28,069 bases of DNA from NCBI GenBank assembly GCA_934270345.1, contig CAKQPT010000028.1:1-28069 (forward strand). Reading direction: 5' to 3'. Under the pieces are notes generated by a model. The model ran no database searches, was not told where the DNA came from, and saw only the letters and a program-made list of their open reading frames with translations. The position numbers and the translations under genes were made by a program. This document shows positions 1 through 6,826 of the stretch, in pieces. Numbering within the stretch: position 1 is the stretch's first letter; each line of letters opens with the position of its first letter. This DNA comes from an uncultured Oribacterium sp. (GTDB lineage Bacteria > Bacillota > Clostridia > Lachnospirales > Lachnospiraceae).

Positions 1-117
1 GTACTGACCGCCTTCGGCCTCACGAACATGTGGATCGCCGTCTTCGGAGACGTCGGCGTCGCCGTCCTCTGCATCCTTAACTCGATGCGACTGCTGACCA
101 TCAAGCGGACGATCTAA
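1..117 (+). CDS. Heavy-metal translocating P-type ATPase, C-terminal fragment
   Basis: The window begins inside this gene; only the last 38 codons and the TAA stop at 115-117 are present. The visible peptide contains NMWIAVFGDVGVAVLCILNS followed by a short basic tail. This resembles the last transmembrane helix of P1B-type ATPases (cadmium/zinc/copper exporters), where a conserved MWxAVFADVGVxxLxxLNxxR pattern closes the protein. The metal specificity lies in parts outside the window. A strong hairpin terminator follows within 20 bases, so this is the end of its transcription unit. The family call rests on one short C-terminal motif. Confidence 0.75.
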   Translation, partial: VLTAFGLTNMWIAVFGDVGVAVLCILNSMRLLTIKRTI

Positions 118-136
118 GAAAACAGAAGATCATACG

Positions 137-177
137 AAAAACAGCTGGAGACACATGGCGGTGTCCCCGGCTGTTTT
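137..177 (+). terminator. Rho-independent terminator after the P-type ATPase
   Basis: AAAACAGC at 137-144 pairs with GCTGTTTT at 170-177. An inner GACAC/GTGTC stem and a short loop complete the hairpin, and the right arm ends in a T-run. It is placed to end the P-type ATPase transcript and separates it from the small membrane protein gene. Confidence 0.8.
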
Positions 178-302
178 GTATATGTGGATGGAATGGTACT
201 CCGTGTAAAGATATTAAGATTTGAGTAGCGCTTTATGCATTGAACTGAAAAGCTGGAAACGGTAAAATCGAAAGAGATATTCGTAGAAAAGGAGATGATT
301 AT

Positions 303-527
303 ATGCTGTTCAGTATTCTGTTTATGATATTGATGATGGTTCTTATGTTTAAGATTACGGTGTTTACCTTTAAGGTGGTAGGAAAGGTGATGGGATGGGT
401 GCTCGGCATCGTGGGATGGCTGATCCTTGCCGTGCTTGCCGTTACGGTGTTCGGGCTGACGATCATCGCGCTTCCGATTATTCTCGTCGTCGGACTGTTC
501 TCGATTATTATGGCGATCGCATCCTGA
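303..527 (+). CDS. Small hydrophobic membrane protein of unknown function
   Basis: This gene encodes 74 residues with an AAAGGAG ribosome binding site 7-8 bases before the ATG. The protein is almost entirely hydrophobic, with about two membrane-spanning stretches (residues 1-25 and 30-72) and a few lysines and glycines between them. It has no signal peptide cleavage pattern, no cysteines and no recognisable catalytic motif. I do not recognise a named family. The last five codons and stop (M-A-I-A-S-stop) recur, with one synonymous change, just downstream of the next gene at 1793-1810. This suggests that the next gene was inserted at the 3' end of this one. The coding call is supported by the ribosome binding site and amino acid composition. 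Confidence 0.6.
   Translation: MLFSILFMILMMVLMFKITVFTFKVVGKVMGWVLGIVGWLILAVLAVTVFGLTIIALPIILVVGLFSIIMAIAS
507..523 (+). repeat. 17-bp direct repeat, left copy
   Basis: ATTATGGCGATCGCATC overlaps the last codons of the small membrane protein gene. An identical copy lies at 1790-1806, directly after the HsdR-N-like gene, so the two copies bracket that gene. Confidence 0.85.
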
Positions 528-584
528 CGTTTTGAAATCCCTACATATGAACTTGCTACAAAAGGGTTTTCCGGAGGAAAAGAC

Positions 585-1787
585 ATGGAAGCAGCCTTTT
601 CGGGGAAACTGCCCCCGATATATAAGCGTAATGGTAGAGAATGCTATTTGGATCCTATCCGAAAAAAACTGATTTATATTACGCCGGAAGAAACGGTACG
701 GCAGAGAGTGATTCTGTACTTGACGGATATGCTGCATGTTCCGATGCAGGAAATCATTTCGGAGCAGCACTTATCGCACTATGGCATCATGAGCAAAAAG
801 AGGGCGGATATCGTCATTCACGCGCTGGATGCAGATCAGCAGTCGGTACCGATCGCAGTGATTGAGTGCAAGGCACCCAACGTGTATCTGGACATGAAAG
901 CGAAGGAGCAGATGTTTGAATACTGTGATCTGATGGGCGCTACGTATGCCGTGCTTACGAATGGCATCGATCAATACTGCTTCAGGTATGATGCGGAAAA
1001 GGATGAATACATAAGCCTGACGGAATTACCGGATTATAAGGGAATGCTATCAGATCAATATGAAGAATGGGATCTCGGAGAGCTTCCGCCACGAATTCCA
1101 TTCAACCGGCTGGAGTCCTACCTGAAAGAAGATTTTTCTGATAGAGAAGACGATGATTACGGGGATGGTATCAGCAAATTAACGCCACTAAGTCTTGCCG
1201 TTCCGATATTTAATCTATGGGAAGGACTGCTTGATACACGCGTCAAGATGCCGACCGGAAAATATGGCCTGTTTGAATTGATTGAAGATTACGGCGTGCG
1301 AATGTTATCGTACGGCAATGCTGCTGGCGGTAAGTTCTTTGGCCCTTATCGTTCGTTCCTTGTGAAGGTCAATGAGAATACAGAATTCTTCTCCATCGGC
1401 GTTACAACATATTGTAAAAGCACAAGCCCGGATAAAGTGAAAACCTGCATCGTGGTTGCTCATGATGATGAAAAAGAAGCGCATCATGCGCTGCAGCTAG
1501 TTGTCGAAGAAAATGTGGCCATCACTGGTGATAAAGTGAGTTTTTATCATAGTGGGAAAATTGCGGTCGGAAGACAGGGAAGCGGTAAAATCGATGAACT
1601 CAGAATGTTTGTCGAAGATTGGTATCCGCGAATCATCAGTGGAAAACGTTTTTTTCTCGGAAGTATCATAAATGATCGGCTGTGGCGTCTGGATGATCCG
1701 GATGTCATTGAGCTTATAGAAAATTTGATTTCATATTCAATCGTTCGTGATGAATATAGAGAATATGTGAAGGCGAAGCGGAATTGA
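585..1787 (+). CDS. Stand-alone HsdR N-terminal-type (PD-(D/E)xK) nuclease-like protein
   Basis: This 400-residue protein starts 7 bases after GGAGG at 573-577. Residues about 30-150 look like the HSDR_N-type domain found at the front of type I restriction R subunits. An early acidic and aromatic region (LDPIRKKLIYITPEETVRQR) is followed by KRADIVIHA and then VIECKAP. The Asp of the first strand and the E-x-K of the second fit a PD-(D/E)xK active site. There is no DEAD-box helicase region and no hsdM or hsdS gene beside it, so this is not a full type I enzyme. The C-terminal 230 residues have no motif I recognise. A nuclease activity and a defence or DNA-repair role are inferences. The gene lies between 17-bp direct repeats, which hints at acquisition. 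Confidence 0.7.
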   Translation: MEAAFSGKLPPIYKRNGRECYLDPIRKKLIYITPEETVRQRVILYLTDMLHVPMQEIISEQHLSHYGIMSKKRADIVIHALDADQQSVPIAVIECKAPNVYLDMKAKEQMFEYCDLMGATYAVLTNGIDQYCFRYDAEKDEYISLTELPDYKGMLSDQYEEWDLGELPPRIPFNRLESYLKEDFSDREDDDYGDGISKLTPLSLAVPIFNLWEGLLDTRVKMPTGKYGLFELIEDYGVRMLSYGNAAGGKFFGPYRSFLVKVNENTEFFSIGVTTYCKSTSPDKVKTCIVVAHDDEKEAHHALQLVVEENVAITGDKVSFYHSGKIAVGRQGSGKIDELRMFVEDWYPRIISGKRFFLGSIINDRLWRLDDPDVIELIENLISYSIVRDEYREYVKAKRN

Positions 1788-1789
1788 AC

Positions 1790-1806
1790 ATTATGGCGAT
1801 CGCATC
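1790..1806 (+). repeat. 17-bp direct repeat, right copy
   Basis: This is identical to 507-523. Read in frame from 1793, it recreates the end of the small membrane protein gene: M-A-I-A-S and then TGA at 1808-1810. It also supplies the left arm of the hairpin at 1797-1820. Confidence 0.85.
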
Positions 1807-1820
1807 ATGAGATGCGATCG
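1797..1820 (+). terminator. Hairpin between the convergent nuclease-like and DUF1653 genes
   Basis: CGATCGCATC pairs perfectly with GATGCGATCG around an ATGA loop, followed by TCTGTCTTTT on the plus strand. The left arm is the 17-bp repeat. The right arm encodes the last codons of the minus-strand DUF1653 gene. Its role as a terminator is likely but the T-run is interrupted. Confidence 0.6.
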
Positions 1821-2092
1821 TCTGTCTTTTCGAAGCGGTAGTGCTGCCGGATATCCGGATACTTTTCATGATCAACTTCTTCCGTGAACATATCGTACGG
1901 GCGGGCGAAGAGGCCCATGTCGTCATAGAGGGCCTGGTAGATCATGAGCGCTTCGCGGGTTTCGGAGTGTGTGGCGACACCGATGATGCGATACAGATAG
2001 CGGGTTTTGTTCTCCGGTTTCGTCAGATCAAGCGTCTCTCGTTTGAAGTGCCGGACGAGATCACCGGCTTGAAATGTTCTCAAATTCTCCAT
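1805..2092 (-). CDS. DUF1653 domain protein
   Basis: This 95-residue protein has a GGAGG ribosome binding site before the ATG (minus strand, about 2098-2102). The sequence carries the DUF1653 pattern: a GDLVRHFK start, then YRIIGVATHSETREALMIYQALYDD, then LFARPYDMF. DUF1653 proteins are small single-domain proteins of unknown biochemical function that are common in Firmicutes and Proteobacteria. Here the whole protein is essentially one domain, as usual. Its final codons lie inside the hairpin at 1797-1820, so its 3' end and the inserted repeat share sequence. It follows the ATPase gene on the same strand with about 70 bases between them, so the two may be co-transcribed. Confidence 0.85.
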   Translation of the reverse strand: MENLRTFQAGDLVRHFKRETLDLTKPENKTRYLYRIIGVATHSETREALMIYQALYDDMGLFARPYDMFTEEVDHEKYPDIRQHYRFEKTDDRIS

Positions 2093-2164
2093 GGTTCTTA
2101 TCCTCCATCTTCATCAAAAATACGGCTTCTGCATAGCTTATAGTATGATAGCAGACCAGGCCAC

Positions 2165-3460
2165 TCAGATACAGAATGCGGCATAGAGCGGAACGATCTT
2201 CAGATTATTTTCCATGCCGAAGTTTTTCGCAGAAAGCTTGATGGCATACGCGGGCTTGTAGCTGTCCATGTAAATCCGCAGGCTTTTCGCTCTGGTGTTG
2301 TCGGCAGATTTGACTTCGATCGGAATGAGCTGACCTTCGCGCTGAATCACAAAATCGATTTCAGCGCCACGCTCGGATGTCCAGTAGTAGCTGCGGTATC
2401 CGTTGATGGTGAGCTGAACATGAACATAGTTTTCTGTCATACCGCCCTTGAAATCGTTGATTTCTTCCACCATATAGAGGACATCATCGGCGGCGACATC
2501 CTTTTTCGCGCAGAGAAGTCCCAGATCAGATACATAGATTTTGAACGCATCGATATCCCTGTAGTTGTCGAGTGGCTTTTTGATCTGCTCAACCCGGTAG
2601 ACCTGCGACACGATACCGGACAGGCAGAGCCATTCGATCGCGTTCTCAAATTCGGAAGCCCGGGCCCCCTTCTTCAGCAGCTTATACTGAAAGCGGGTAT
2701 TCGTTTTTGAGAGCTGCACCGTGATATTGTCGTAGGCCAGCCTCGTTTTTTTGATTTCATTCAGGGTATTATACTTGCTCATATCATTCAGATAGCTGGC
2801 AAGGATGGTATCCTGTGTATGCCGGACCAGAATATAATTTTTCGTGTTCACGAACTGCATCACGCACTCTGGCATGCCGCCGACGACCAGATACTGACGA
2901 TAGAGCTGCATGGCTGCTTCGTGTAATGCAGACGGCAGCGGAGTATCGGTCTGAAAGCTCTGCCGGATTTTCTCCACCAGTGCCTTTTCGCCGAGCGCCA
3001 GCATGAATTCTTCCATATCCATCGGATAGAGCGTTTTCATATCGACCTTTCCGACAGGAAAAGAGAATTTCGAGCGGTTCACTGCGACACCGAGCAGACT
3101 GCCGGCGACGATGATGTGATAATCCGGGGCGCCCTCGCAGAAATACTTGAGAGAGGTCAATGCTCTTTCACAGAGCTGCACCTCATCAAATACGATCAGC
3201 GTTTTTTCCTTTACGATGGTCTGATCAGCGATACGGGAGAGGATGGGAATCAGATAATCCGGGCTGATGTCTTCATCGAAGGTCTCACTCAGTTTCGGGT
3301 TCGTCTCAAAGTTAAAGTAAGCCACATTCTCATAATGCGTACGTCCGAACTCGAGAATAGAATAGGTTTTTCCGACCTGCCTCGCTCCTTGTAAAATCAG
3401 AGGTTTGCGATGGCTGCTTTCTTTCCAGGATTCCAGAAAGTCAAAGATTTTTCTATACAT
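2165..3460 (-). CDS. AAA-family ATPase with C-terminal DUF4143 domain
   Basis: This 431-residue protein is placed to start at MYRKIF (ATG at 3458-3460), because GGAGG lies 8 bases upstream and an extended -10 promoter sits just before it. A longer reading frame upstream would cross that promoter. The N-terminal ATPase has Walker A (GARQVGKT, about residues 24-31), Walker B (LIVFDEVQ, about 96-103) and a VAGSLLG sensor strand. The C-terminal half is DUF4143-like and ends with AEIDFVIQ and IPIEVKSA, an Asp...E-x-K arrangement like restriction-endonuclease folds. Proteins of this build are widespread in Clostridia and Bacteroidota. Their role is poorly known, and several are suspected to act in defence or stress. 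Confidence 0.88.
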   Translation of the reverse strand: MYRKIFDFLESWKESSHRKPLILQGARQVGKTYSILEFGRTHYENVAYFNFETNPKLSETFDEDISPDYLIPILSRIADQTIVKEKTLIVFDEVQLCERALTSLKYFCEGAPDYHIIVAGSLLGVAVNRSKFSFPVGKVDMKTLYPMDMEEFMLALGEKALVEKIRQSFQTDTPLPSALHEAAMQLYRQYLVVGGMPECVMQFVNTKNYILVRHTQDTILASYLNDMSKYNTLNEIKKTRLAYDNITVQLSKTNTRFQYKLLKKGARASEFENAIEWLCLSGIVSQVYRVEQIKKPLDNYRDIDAFKIYVSDLGLLCAKKDVAADDVLYMVEEINDFKGGMTENYVHVQLTINGYRSYYWTSERGAEIDFVIQREGQLIPIEVKSADNTRAKSLRIYMDSYKPAYAIKLSAKNFGMENNLKIVPLYAAFCI

Positions 3461-3489
3461 GATCGGTCCTCCTTCACTGTGATACATCC

Positions 3490-3498
3490 AGTATAACA
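3490..3498 (-). promoter_or_regulatory. Extended -10 promoter of the ATPase gene
   Basis: Read on the minus strand this is TGTTATACT, an extended -10 element (TGnTATACT). It leaves a leader of roughly 20 bases ahead of the ATG at 3460. No good -35 is visible, as is common for extended -10 promoters. Confidence 0.6.
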
Positions 3499-3713
3499 GA
3501 TGTTTGCGTAGAATAGTGTAAAAATACGGAAAAAGTTCGCGTAAAAATGCGCGAAAAAATAGCAAAAAATTACACTAAACGACACGAATGCTAAATAACT
3601 GTTTTTTGAGCCAGGGTTTGTATAATGTCGAAAAAAATTAACTGGATTTACAAATTCTTTCTTGTTGCCAATAAAAAATAATAGAAACAACGTAGTTTTT
3701 ACTGATTTTCATG

Positions 3714-3836
3714 AAAAACTATCGACTACAGCAAAGTTTTTCTGCTTGGGGAGTAAAAACTGTCGGCCACAGCAAAGTTTTTTCGGTTGGGAAGTAAAAA
3801 CGATCGACCACGGCAAAGCTTTTTTGTTGCACTGAT
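3714..3836. repeat. Three 41-bp tandem repeats in the ATPase-azlC intergenic region
   Basis: Units begin at 3714, 3755 and 3796, each exactly 41 bp. They share AAAAAC, then a TCGACnACAGCAAAG-like core, then a T-run and TTGGG. Within units 1 and 2, AAAAACT at the start is complementary to AGTTTTT in the middle, so each unit can form a hairpin with a 14-nt loop. A degenerate partial copy ending in GTTTTT...AAAAACT may precede unit 1 (about 3680-3713). The rest of the 3461-3943 gap is AT-rich and contains no gene I can support. Confidence 0.85.
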
Positions 3837-3943
3837 ATTACCTGTGTCTATAGCAGGTGAGAGCTTTTCCGTAATAGAACCCGCCCTGCTTCCGTGATAG
3901 TCTAAATGGGTATTTTGATCATGAAACAGGGACGGTTTTATCT

Positions 3944-4660
3944 ATGTGTGAATTTCGATATGCGTGGAAGCGGGCACTGCCGATTCTTCTCACGTATTTT
4001 TTTCTGGCGGCGGGCTTCGGCATCATGCTGCAGCAGGCGGGGCTCGGCGCGGGCTGGGCAGCCTTCGCCAGTATCTTTATCTACAGTGGTGCGTTTCAGT
4101 ATGTGGTGGTGTCGTTTCTGACCGCAGGCACCTCGCTTGTTACGGTAGCGCTGACGGCGCTGATCATGGATTCCCGTCAGTTTTTCTACGGCTTCAGCTT
4201 CCTCGAGGACTTCCGGAAGGGCGGCTGGAAGTACCCGTATCTCGTGTGGAGTCTCACGGATGAGACCTATGCGCTCCTCACCTCGCTCGTGATTTCGGAG
4301 GAACTGGACCGTCCGACGGTGGAATTCTGGGTACAGCTTCTGAGCCAGCTCAGCTGGGTGCTCGGTTCCGTTTTCGGTGCCGTGATGGGGGCGGCCATCC
4401 CCTTTGATTTCGAAGGCATTGACTTCCTGATGACGGCGCTCTTCGTCACCATCGTGATCGACCAGTGGAAGCGAAGCACGAACCACTTTCCGGCGGTGCT
4501 TGGCTTCGGAAGCTCCATCGTGTTCCTGCTCCTCGTTGGTGCCGCGAATTTCATGCTGCCGACGCTTGTCTTCACGACCGTGATTCTGACTGTAAGCTCC
4601 CGTTGGAAAGCGGACGCAGCGGAAACGGGTGCCGGGGAGCGGAGAATTGCCTGGATGTGA
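3944..4660 (+). CDS. azlC: AzlC family branched-chain amino acid exporter, large subunit
   Basis: This 238-residue polytopic membrane protein matches the AzlC family. It has an early FGIMLQQAGL helix, the GAFQYVVVSFL segment, and ALIMDSRQFFYGFSF, the most conserved block of the family. AzlC works with the small subunit AzlD to export branched-chain amino acids or their analogues across the cytoplasmic membrane; azlD follows 70 bases downstream. The length fits the family. The start at 3944 begins MCEFRYAWKRALPIL and is typical, but its ribosome binding site is weak. An upstream ATG at 3906 is in another frame. Confidence 0.93.
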   Translation: MCEFRYAWKRALPILLTYFFLAAGFGIMLQQAGLGAGWAAFASIFIYSGAFQYVVVSFLTAGTSLVTVALTALIMDSRQFFYGFSFLEDFRKGGWKYPYLVWSLTDETYALLTSLVISEELDRPTVEFWVQLLSQLSWVLGSVFGAVMGAAIPFDFEGIDFLMTALFVTIVIDQWKRSTNHFPAVLGFGSSIVFLLLVGAANFMLPTLVFTTVILTVSSRWKADAAETGAGERRIAWM

Positions 4661-4730
4661 TACCTCCGGCACCTGCGGGCAGGGCATCGCATCATAATGC
4701 CGCTCGCCCAGGAAGCGAAGGAGGCCATCG

Positions 4731-5060
4731 ATGATCCATCTTAGTACGATGCAGATTTTTTTCATGATTTTCATCCCGGGGCTCATCACGCAAATCCTTC
4801 GGGCGTTGCCGTTTGTGGTCTTCGGCCGCCGCGCGATTTCGCCGACGATCCGCACACTCGGCGCGACCCTGCCCTTCGCCATCATGGCGGTGCTGGTTGT
4901 TTACTGCCTGAAATCGATTCCAACCGGCAGCCTGAAGGAGAACCTCGAGCTTCTCGCCGCGGTCCTGCTGGTCGCCGGACTTCACCTCACAAAAAAGAAC
5001 ACGGTCCTCTCAATCAGCGTCGGAACCGTGTTCTATATGGTGCTGGTGCACCTCGTGTGA
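4731..5060 (+). CDS. azlD: AzlD family branched-chain amino acid exporter, small subunit
   Basis: This 109-residue protein has four or so membrane helices. It begins after an AAGGAGG site (4718-4724) and matches AzlD: ALPFVVFGRRAISPTIRTLG followed by LPFAIMAVLVVYCLK. It forms the exporter with AzlC, and the azlCD order is the usual one. The gene ends about 115 bases before the convergent chromate-transporter gene. A short TGGTTG/CAACCA hairpin at 5127-5140 lies between them but lacks a convincing T-run. Confidence 0.93.
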   Translation: MIHLSTMQIFFMIFIPGLITQILRALPFVVFGRRAISPTIRTLGATLPFAIMAVLVVYCLKSIPTGSLKENLELLAAVLLVAGLHLTKKNTVLSISVGTVFYMVLVHLV

Positions 5061-5176
5061 TATCGGATGCCAATGTCGCTGTCGTCACTTCATCGCTGTC
5101 CGCGGTGATCGCCTGCTGGCGACGCATGGTTGTGCAACCACAGCAGCTACGGGATCGGGTGTCAGGATGGCCGATC

Positions 5177-5719
5177 CTACATCAGGAGCTGCGTGATGAG
5201 TTCCATCACGCCGGTGAGGACCATGACGAGGATCGGGTCCCAGTGAAGCTTCCGGAGCATCACGAGGGCGATCAGGAACCAGGCGCACATCCGGACGTCG
5301 AAGGTGTTCGGGAGGCCGATGGCCGGGAGGAGAATCAGGAGCCCTGCGGTGAAGATGAGGGCGACGACCGCCGGGCGGAGCGTTTTCAGGACGCCCTGCA
5401 GGAGGCTCAGCTTCCGGTACTTCGTGTAGATGATGGCGATGATCGTGACGACGACGCAGCTCGGCAGCACATCCCCGAGGGTCGCCGCGACGGCACCGAG
5501 CGGGCCGCCCATCTGGAGGCCGATGAAGGTGGCTGCGTTGATTGCAATCGGGCCCGGGGTCATCTGGGAGATCGTGACGAGATCGGTGAAATCCGCCATA
5601 CTGATCCAGTGATAGTGGTTGACGACCTCCTCCTGAATCAGCGGCATCGCGGCATAGCCGCCGCCGAAGCTGAAGGCACCGATACGGAGAAAGGCGAGGA
5701 AAAGCTGGAGATAGATCAT
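5177..5719 (-). CDS. Chromate transporter (CHR) family protein, second of a pair
   Basis: This 180-residue single-domain CHR protein starts 7 bases after GAGGAGGT. Conserved marks are FLRIGAFSFGGGYAAMPLIQ at residues about 9-28, then ISQMTPGPIAINAATFIG, and later a GDVLPSCVVV helix. Short CHR proteins of about 180-200 residues act as pairs encoded by adjacent genes, with the two halves making one transporter; here its partner lies directly upstream with a 4-base ATGA overlap, implying translational coupling. Chromate export is the founding activity. For many anaerobe pairs the true substrate is untested. Confidence 0.92.
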   Translation of the reverse strand: MIYLQLFLAFLRIGAFSFGGGYAAMPLIQEEVVNHYHWISMADFTDLVTISQMTPGPIAINAATFIGLQMGGPLGAVAATLGDVLPSCVVVTIIAIIYTKYRKLSLLQGVLKTLRPAVVALIFTAGLLILLPAIGLPNTFDVRMCAWFLIALVMLRKLHWDPILVMVLTGVMELITQLLM

Positions 5720-6441
5720 TTCTGCACCTCCTCAGTGGTTGTGTGGTCTGGCAAATCCGATGTATCAGAAGCAGTGGTCGCCGGCGTGGTCGGTGAAGCC
5801 ATCTGTGCGTGCGGGTCGGCAGCATTGGCGGCAGACGGAGCGGTTGCCGGCGTGTGATGAGTCCGCCATAGAGTCACGGCGACGCCGAGGGCGATGACCG
5901 CGAGGATGATCCAGATCGTGGAGACGCCGAGGATGTAGTTCGCGACGAAGGCCGCGAGCATGATCGCGAGGGATGACCACTTTTTATCGGCGAGTACGCC
6001 GCTCGCCATGTCCCAGGTGACGGACATGATGACCGCGCTGACGCCACAGCGCATGCCGGACAGCATGTGGTGGATCATGAAATTCGAGCGGAAGGCGGAG
6101 TAGAAGAGGGAGATGACGCTGAGCATCAGGAAAGGCGGGATGATGGCGCCGAGCACCGAGAACAGGATGCCGGGGAAGCCGCAGAGCTTGTAGCCCACGA
6201 CGATGGCACCGTTGACCGCGATCGGGCCCGGTGCGGACTGCGCGATCGCCACGAGATCCAGCATTTCGTCCTCGCTGATCCAGTGGAGATCATCGACGAA
6301 CTTCTTTTTGAGAAGCGACACTATGACGTAGCCGCCCCCGAAGGTGAAGGCACTGAGATACAGGGTCTCGAAGAAAAGCTTCCGGAGACGCGCGCCGGCG
6401 CGCGGGGATATATCGGTAGATTTATTTGTTGATGTACTCAC
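5716..6441 (-). CDS. Chromate transporter (CHR) family protein, first of a pair, with hydrophilic tail
   Basis: The 241-residue reading begins at a GTG codon (6439-6441) preceded by GAGG at a slightly long spacing. The CHR domain shows LSAFTFGGGYVIVSLL, then AIAQSAPGPIAVNGAIVVG, then a GAIIPPFLML helix. After about residue 190 comes a tail of some 50 residues rich in Thr, Ala, Ser, Pro and acidic residues, which is absent from its partner and unusual for the family. The tail is probably disordered and cytosolic or cell-surface exposed. The stop overlaps the start of the second CHR gene. A near-consensus promoter lies upstream at 6519-6547. Confidence 0.9.
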   Translation of the reverse strand: MSTSTNKSTDISPRAGARLRKLFFETLYLSAFTFGGGYVIVSLLKKKFVDDLHWISEDEMLDLVAIAQSAPGPIAVNGAIVVGYKLCGFPGILFSVLGAIIPPFLMLSVISLFYSAFRSNFMIHHMLSGMRCGVSAVIMSVTWDMASGVLADKKWSSLAIMLAAFVANYILGVSTIWIILAVIALGVAVTLWRTHHTPATAPSAANAADPHAQMASPTTPATTASDTSDLPDHTTTEEVQK

Positions 6442-6518
6442 GTCAGGATACCTCGTTTATTCTCTGGGTGATTTCAGGATGAGCCGTAACAGAGACTGGA
6501 AAAGGGGCCTCTGCTGGC

Positions 6519-6547
6519 AGTATAAGCAGGGATTCGTTATATTTCAA
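6519..6547 (-). promoter_or_regulatory. Sigma-A-type promoter for the chromate transporter pair
   Basis: On the minus strand, TTGAAA (6542-6547) and TATACT (6519-6524) are separated by 17 bp. The predicted start of transcription is about 70 bases before the GTG start codon. Confidence 0.7.
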
Positions 6548-6723
6548 CGATCCATAGTATAGCATCAAACGAAATATATTATATTGCATAGATTTCAAAA
6601 AATCATATAGGGTTTTAGCGAGCCTGCTTCGAAAATGTATATTATTTTTTCGTATTATTAAAAGTTCATGTTTCTACGAAAAAACACGCATTTTCGAAAC
6701 TTCTATATATAATGTAAAACGAC

Positions 6724-6749
6724 TTGTTAATTCTGTGTCAAATTAACAA
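6724..6749. promoter_or_regulatory. 9-bp inverted repeat upstream of the hydrogenase promoter (operator candidate)
   Basis: TTGTTAATT (6724-6732) and AATTAACAA (6741-6749) form a perfect dyad with an 8-base spacer. It ends about 20 bases upstream of the extended -10 element, so it covers the -35 region. The half-sites TTGTTAA/TTAACAA are those of the redox repressor Rex, but the spacing between them (12 bases) is longer than the 4 of a classic Rex site. The rest of the 6442-6826 gap is AT-rich and contains no gene. Confidence 0.6.
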
Positions 6750-6769
6750 TGTTCAAGTTTTTTATCGCA

Positions 6770-6778
6770 TGTTATACT
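6770..6778 (+). promoter_or_regulatory. Extended -10 promoter of the hydrogenase gene
   Basis: TGTTATACT fits the extended -10 consensus TGnTATACT. No clear -35 is present at the right distance. The predicted transcript starts near 6785, about 40 bases before the ATG at 6827. Confidence 0.55.
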
Positions 6779-6826
6779 TTTGATAACTGGGCGAATTTAT
6801 GTATATTTTTTTCAGGAGGAAAATAT

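Noticed and set aside
585..1787. A complete type I restriction-modification system
   Set aside because: Only an HsdR N-terminal-like domain is present. There is no helicase part, no methylase and no specificity gene.
3714..3836. CRISPR array
   Set aside because: The 41-bp units follow each other directly without spacers, and no cas gene is present.
5057..5857. A 266-codon open frame on the plus strand over the chromate transporter genes
   Set aside because: It is antisense to two well-supported coupled genes, and its translation is dominated by Asp, Glu, Arg and Gly as expected of a shadow frame in GC-rich DNA.
6724..6749. A canonical Rex operator
   Set aside because: The half-sites match but the 12-base distance between the heptamers is not the usual 4, so only an operator candidate is claimed.
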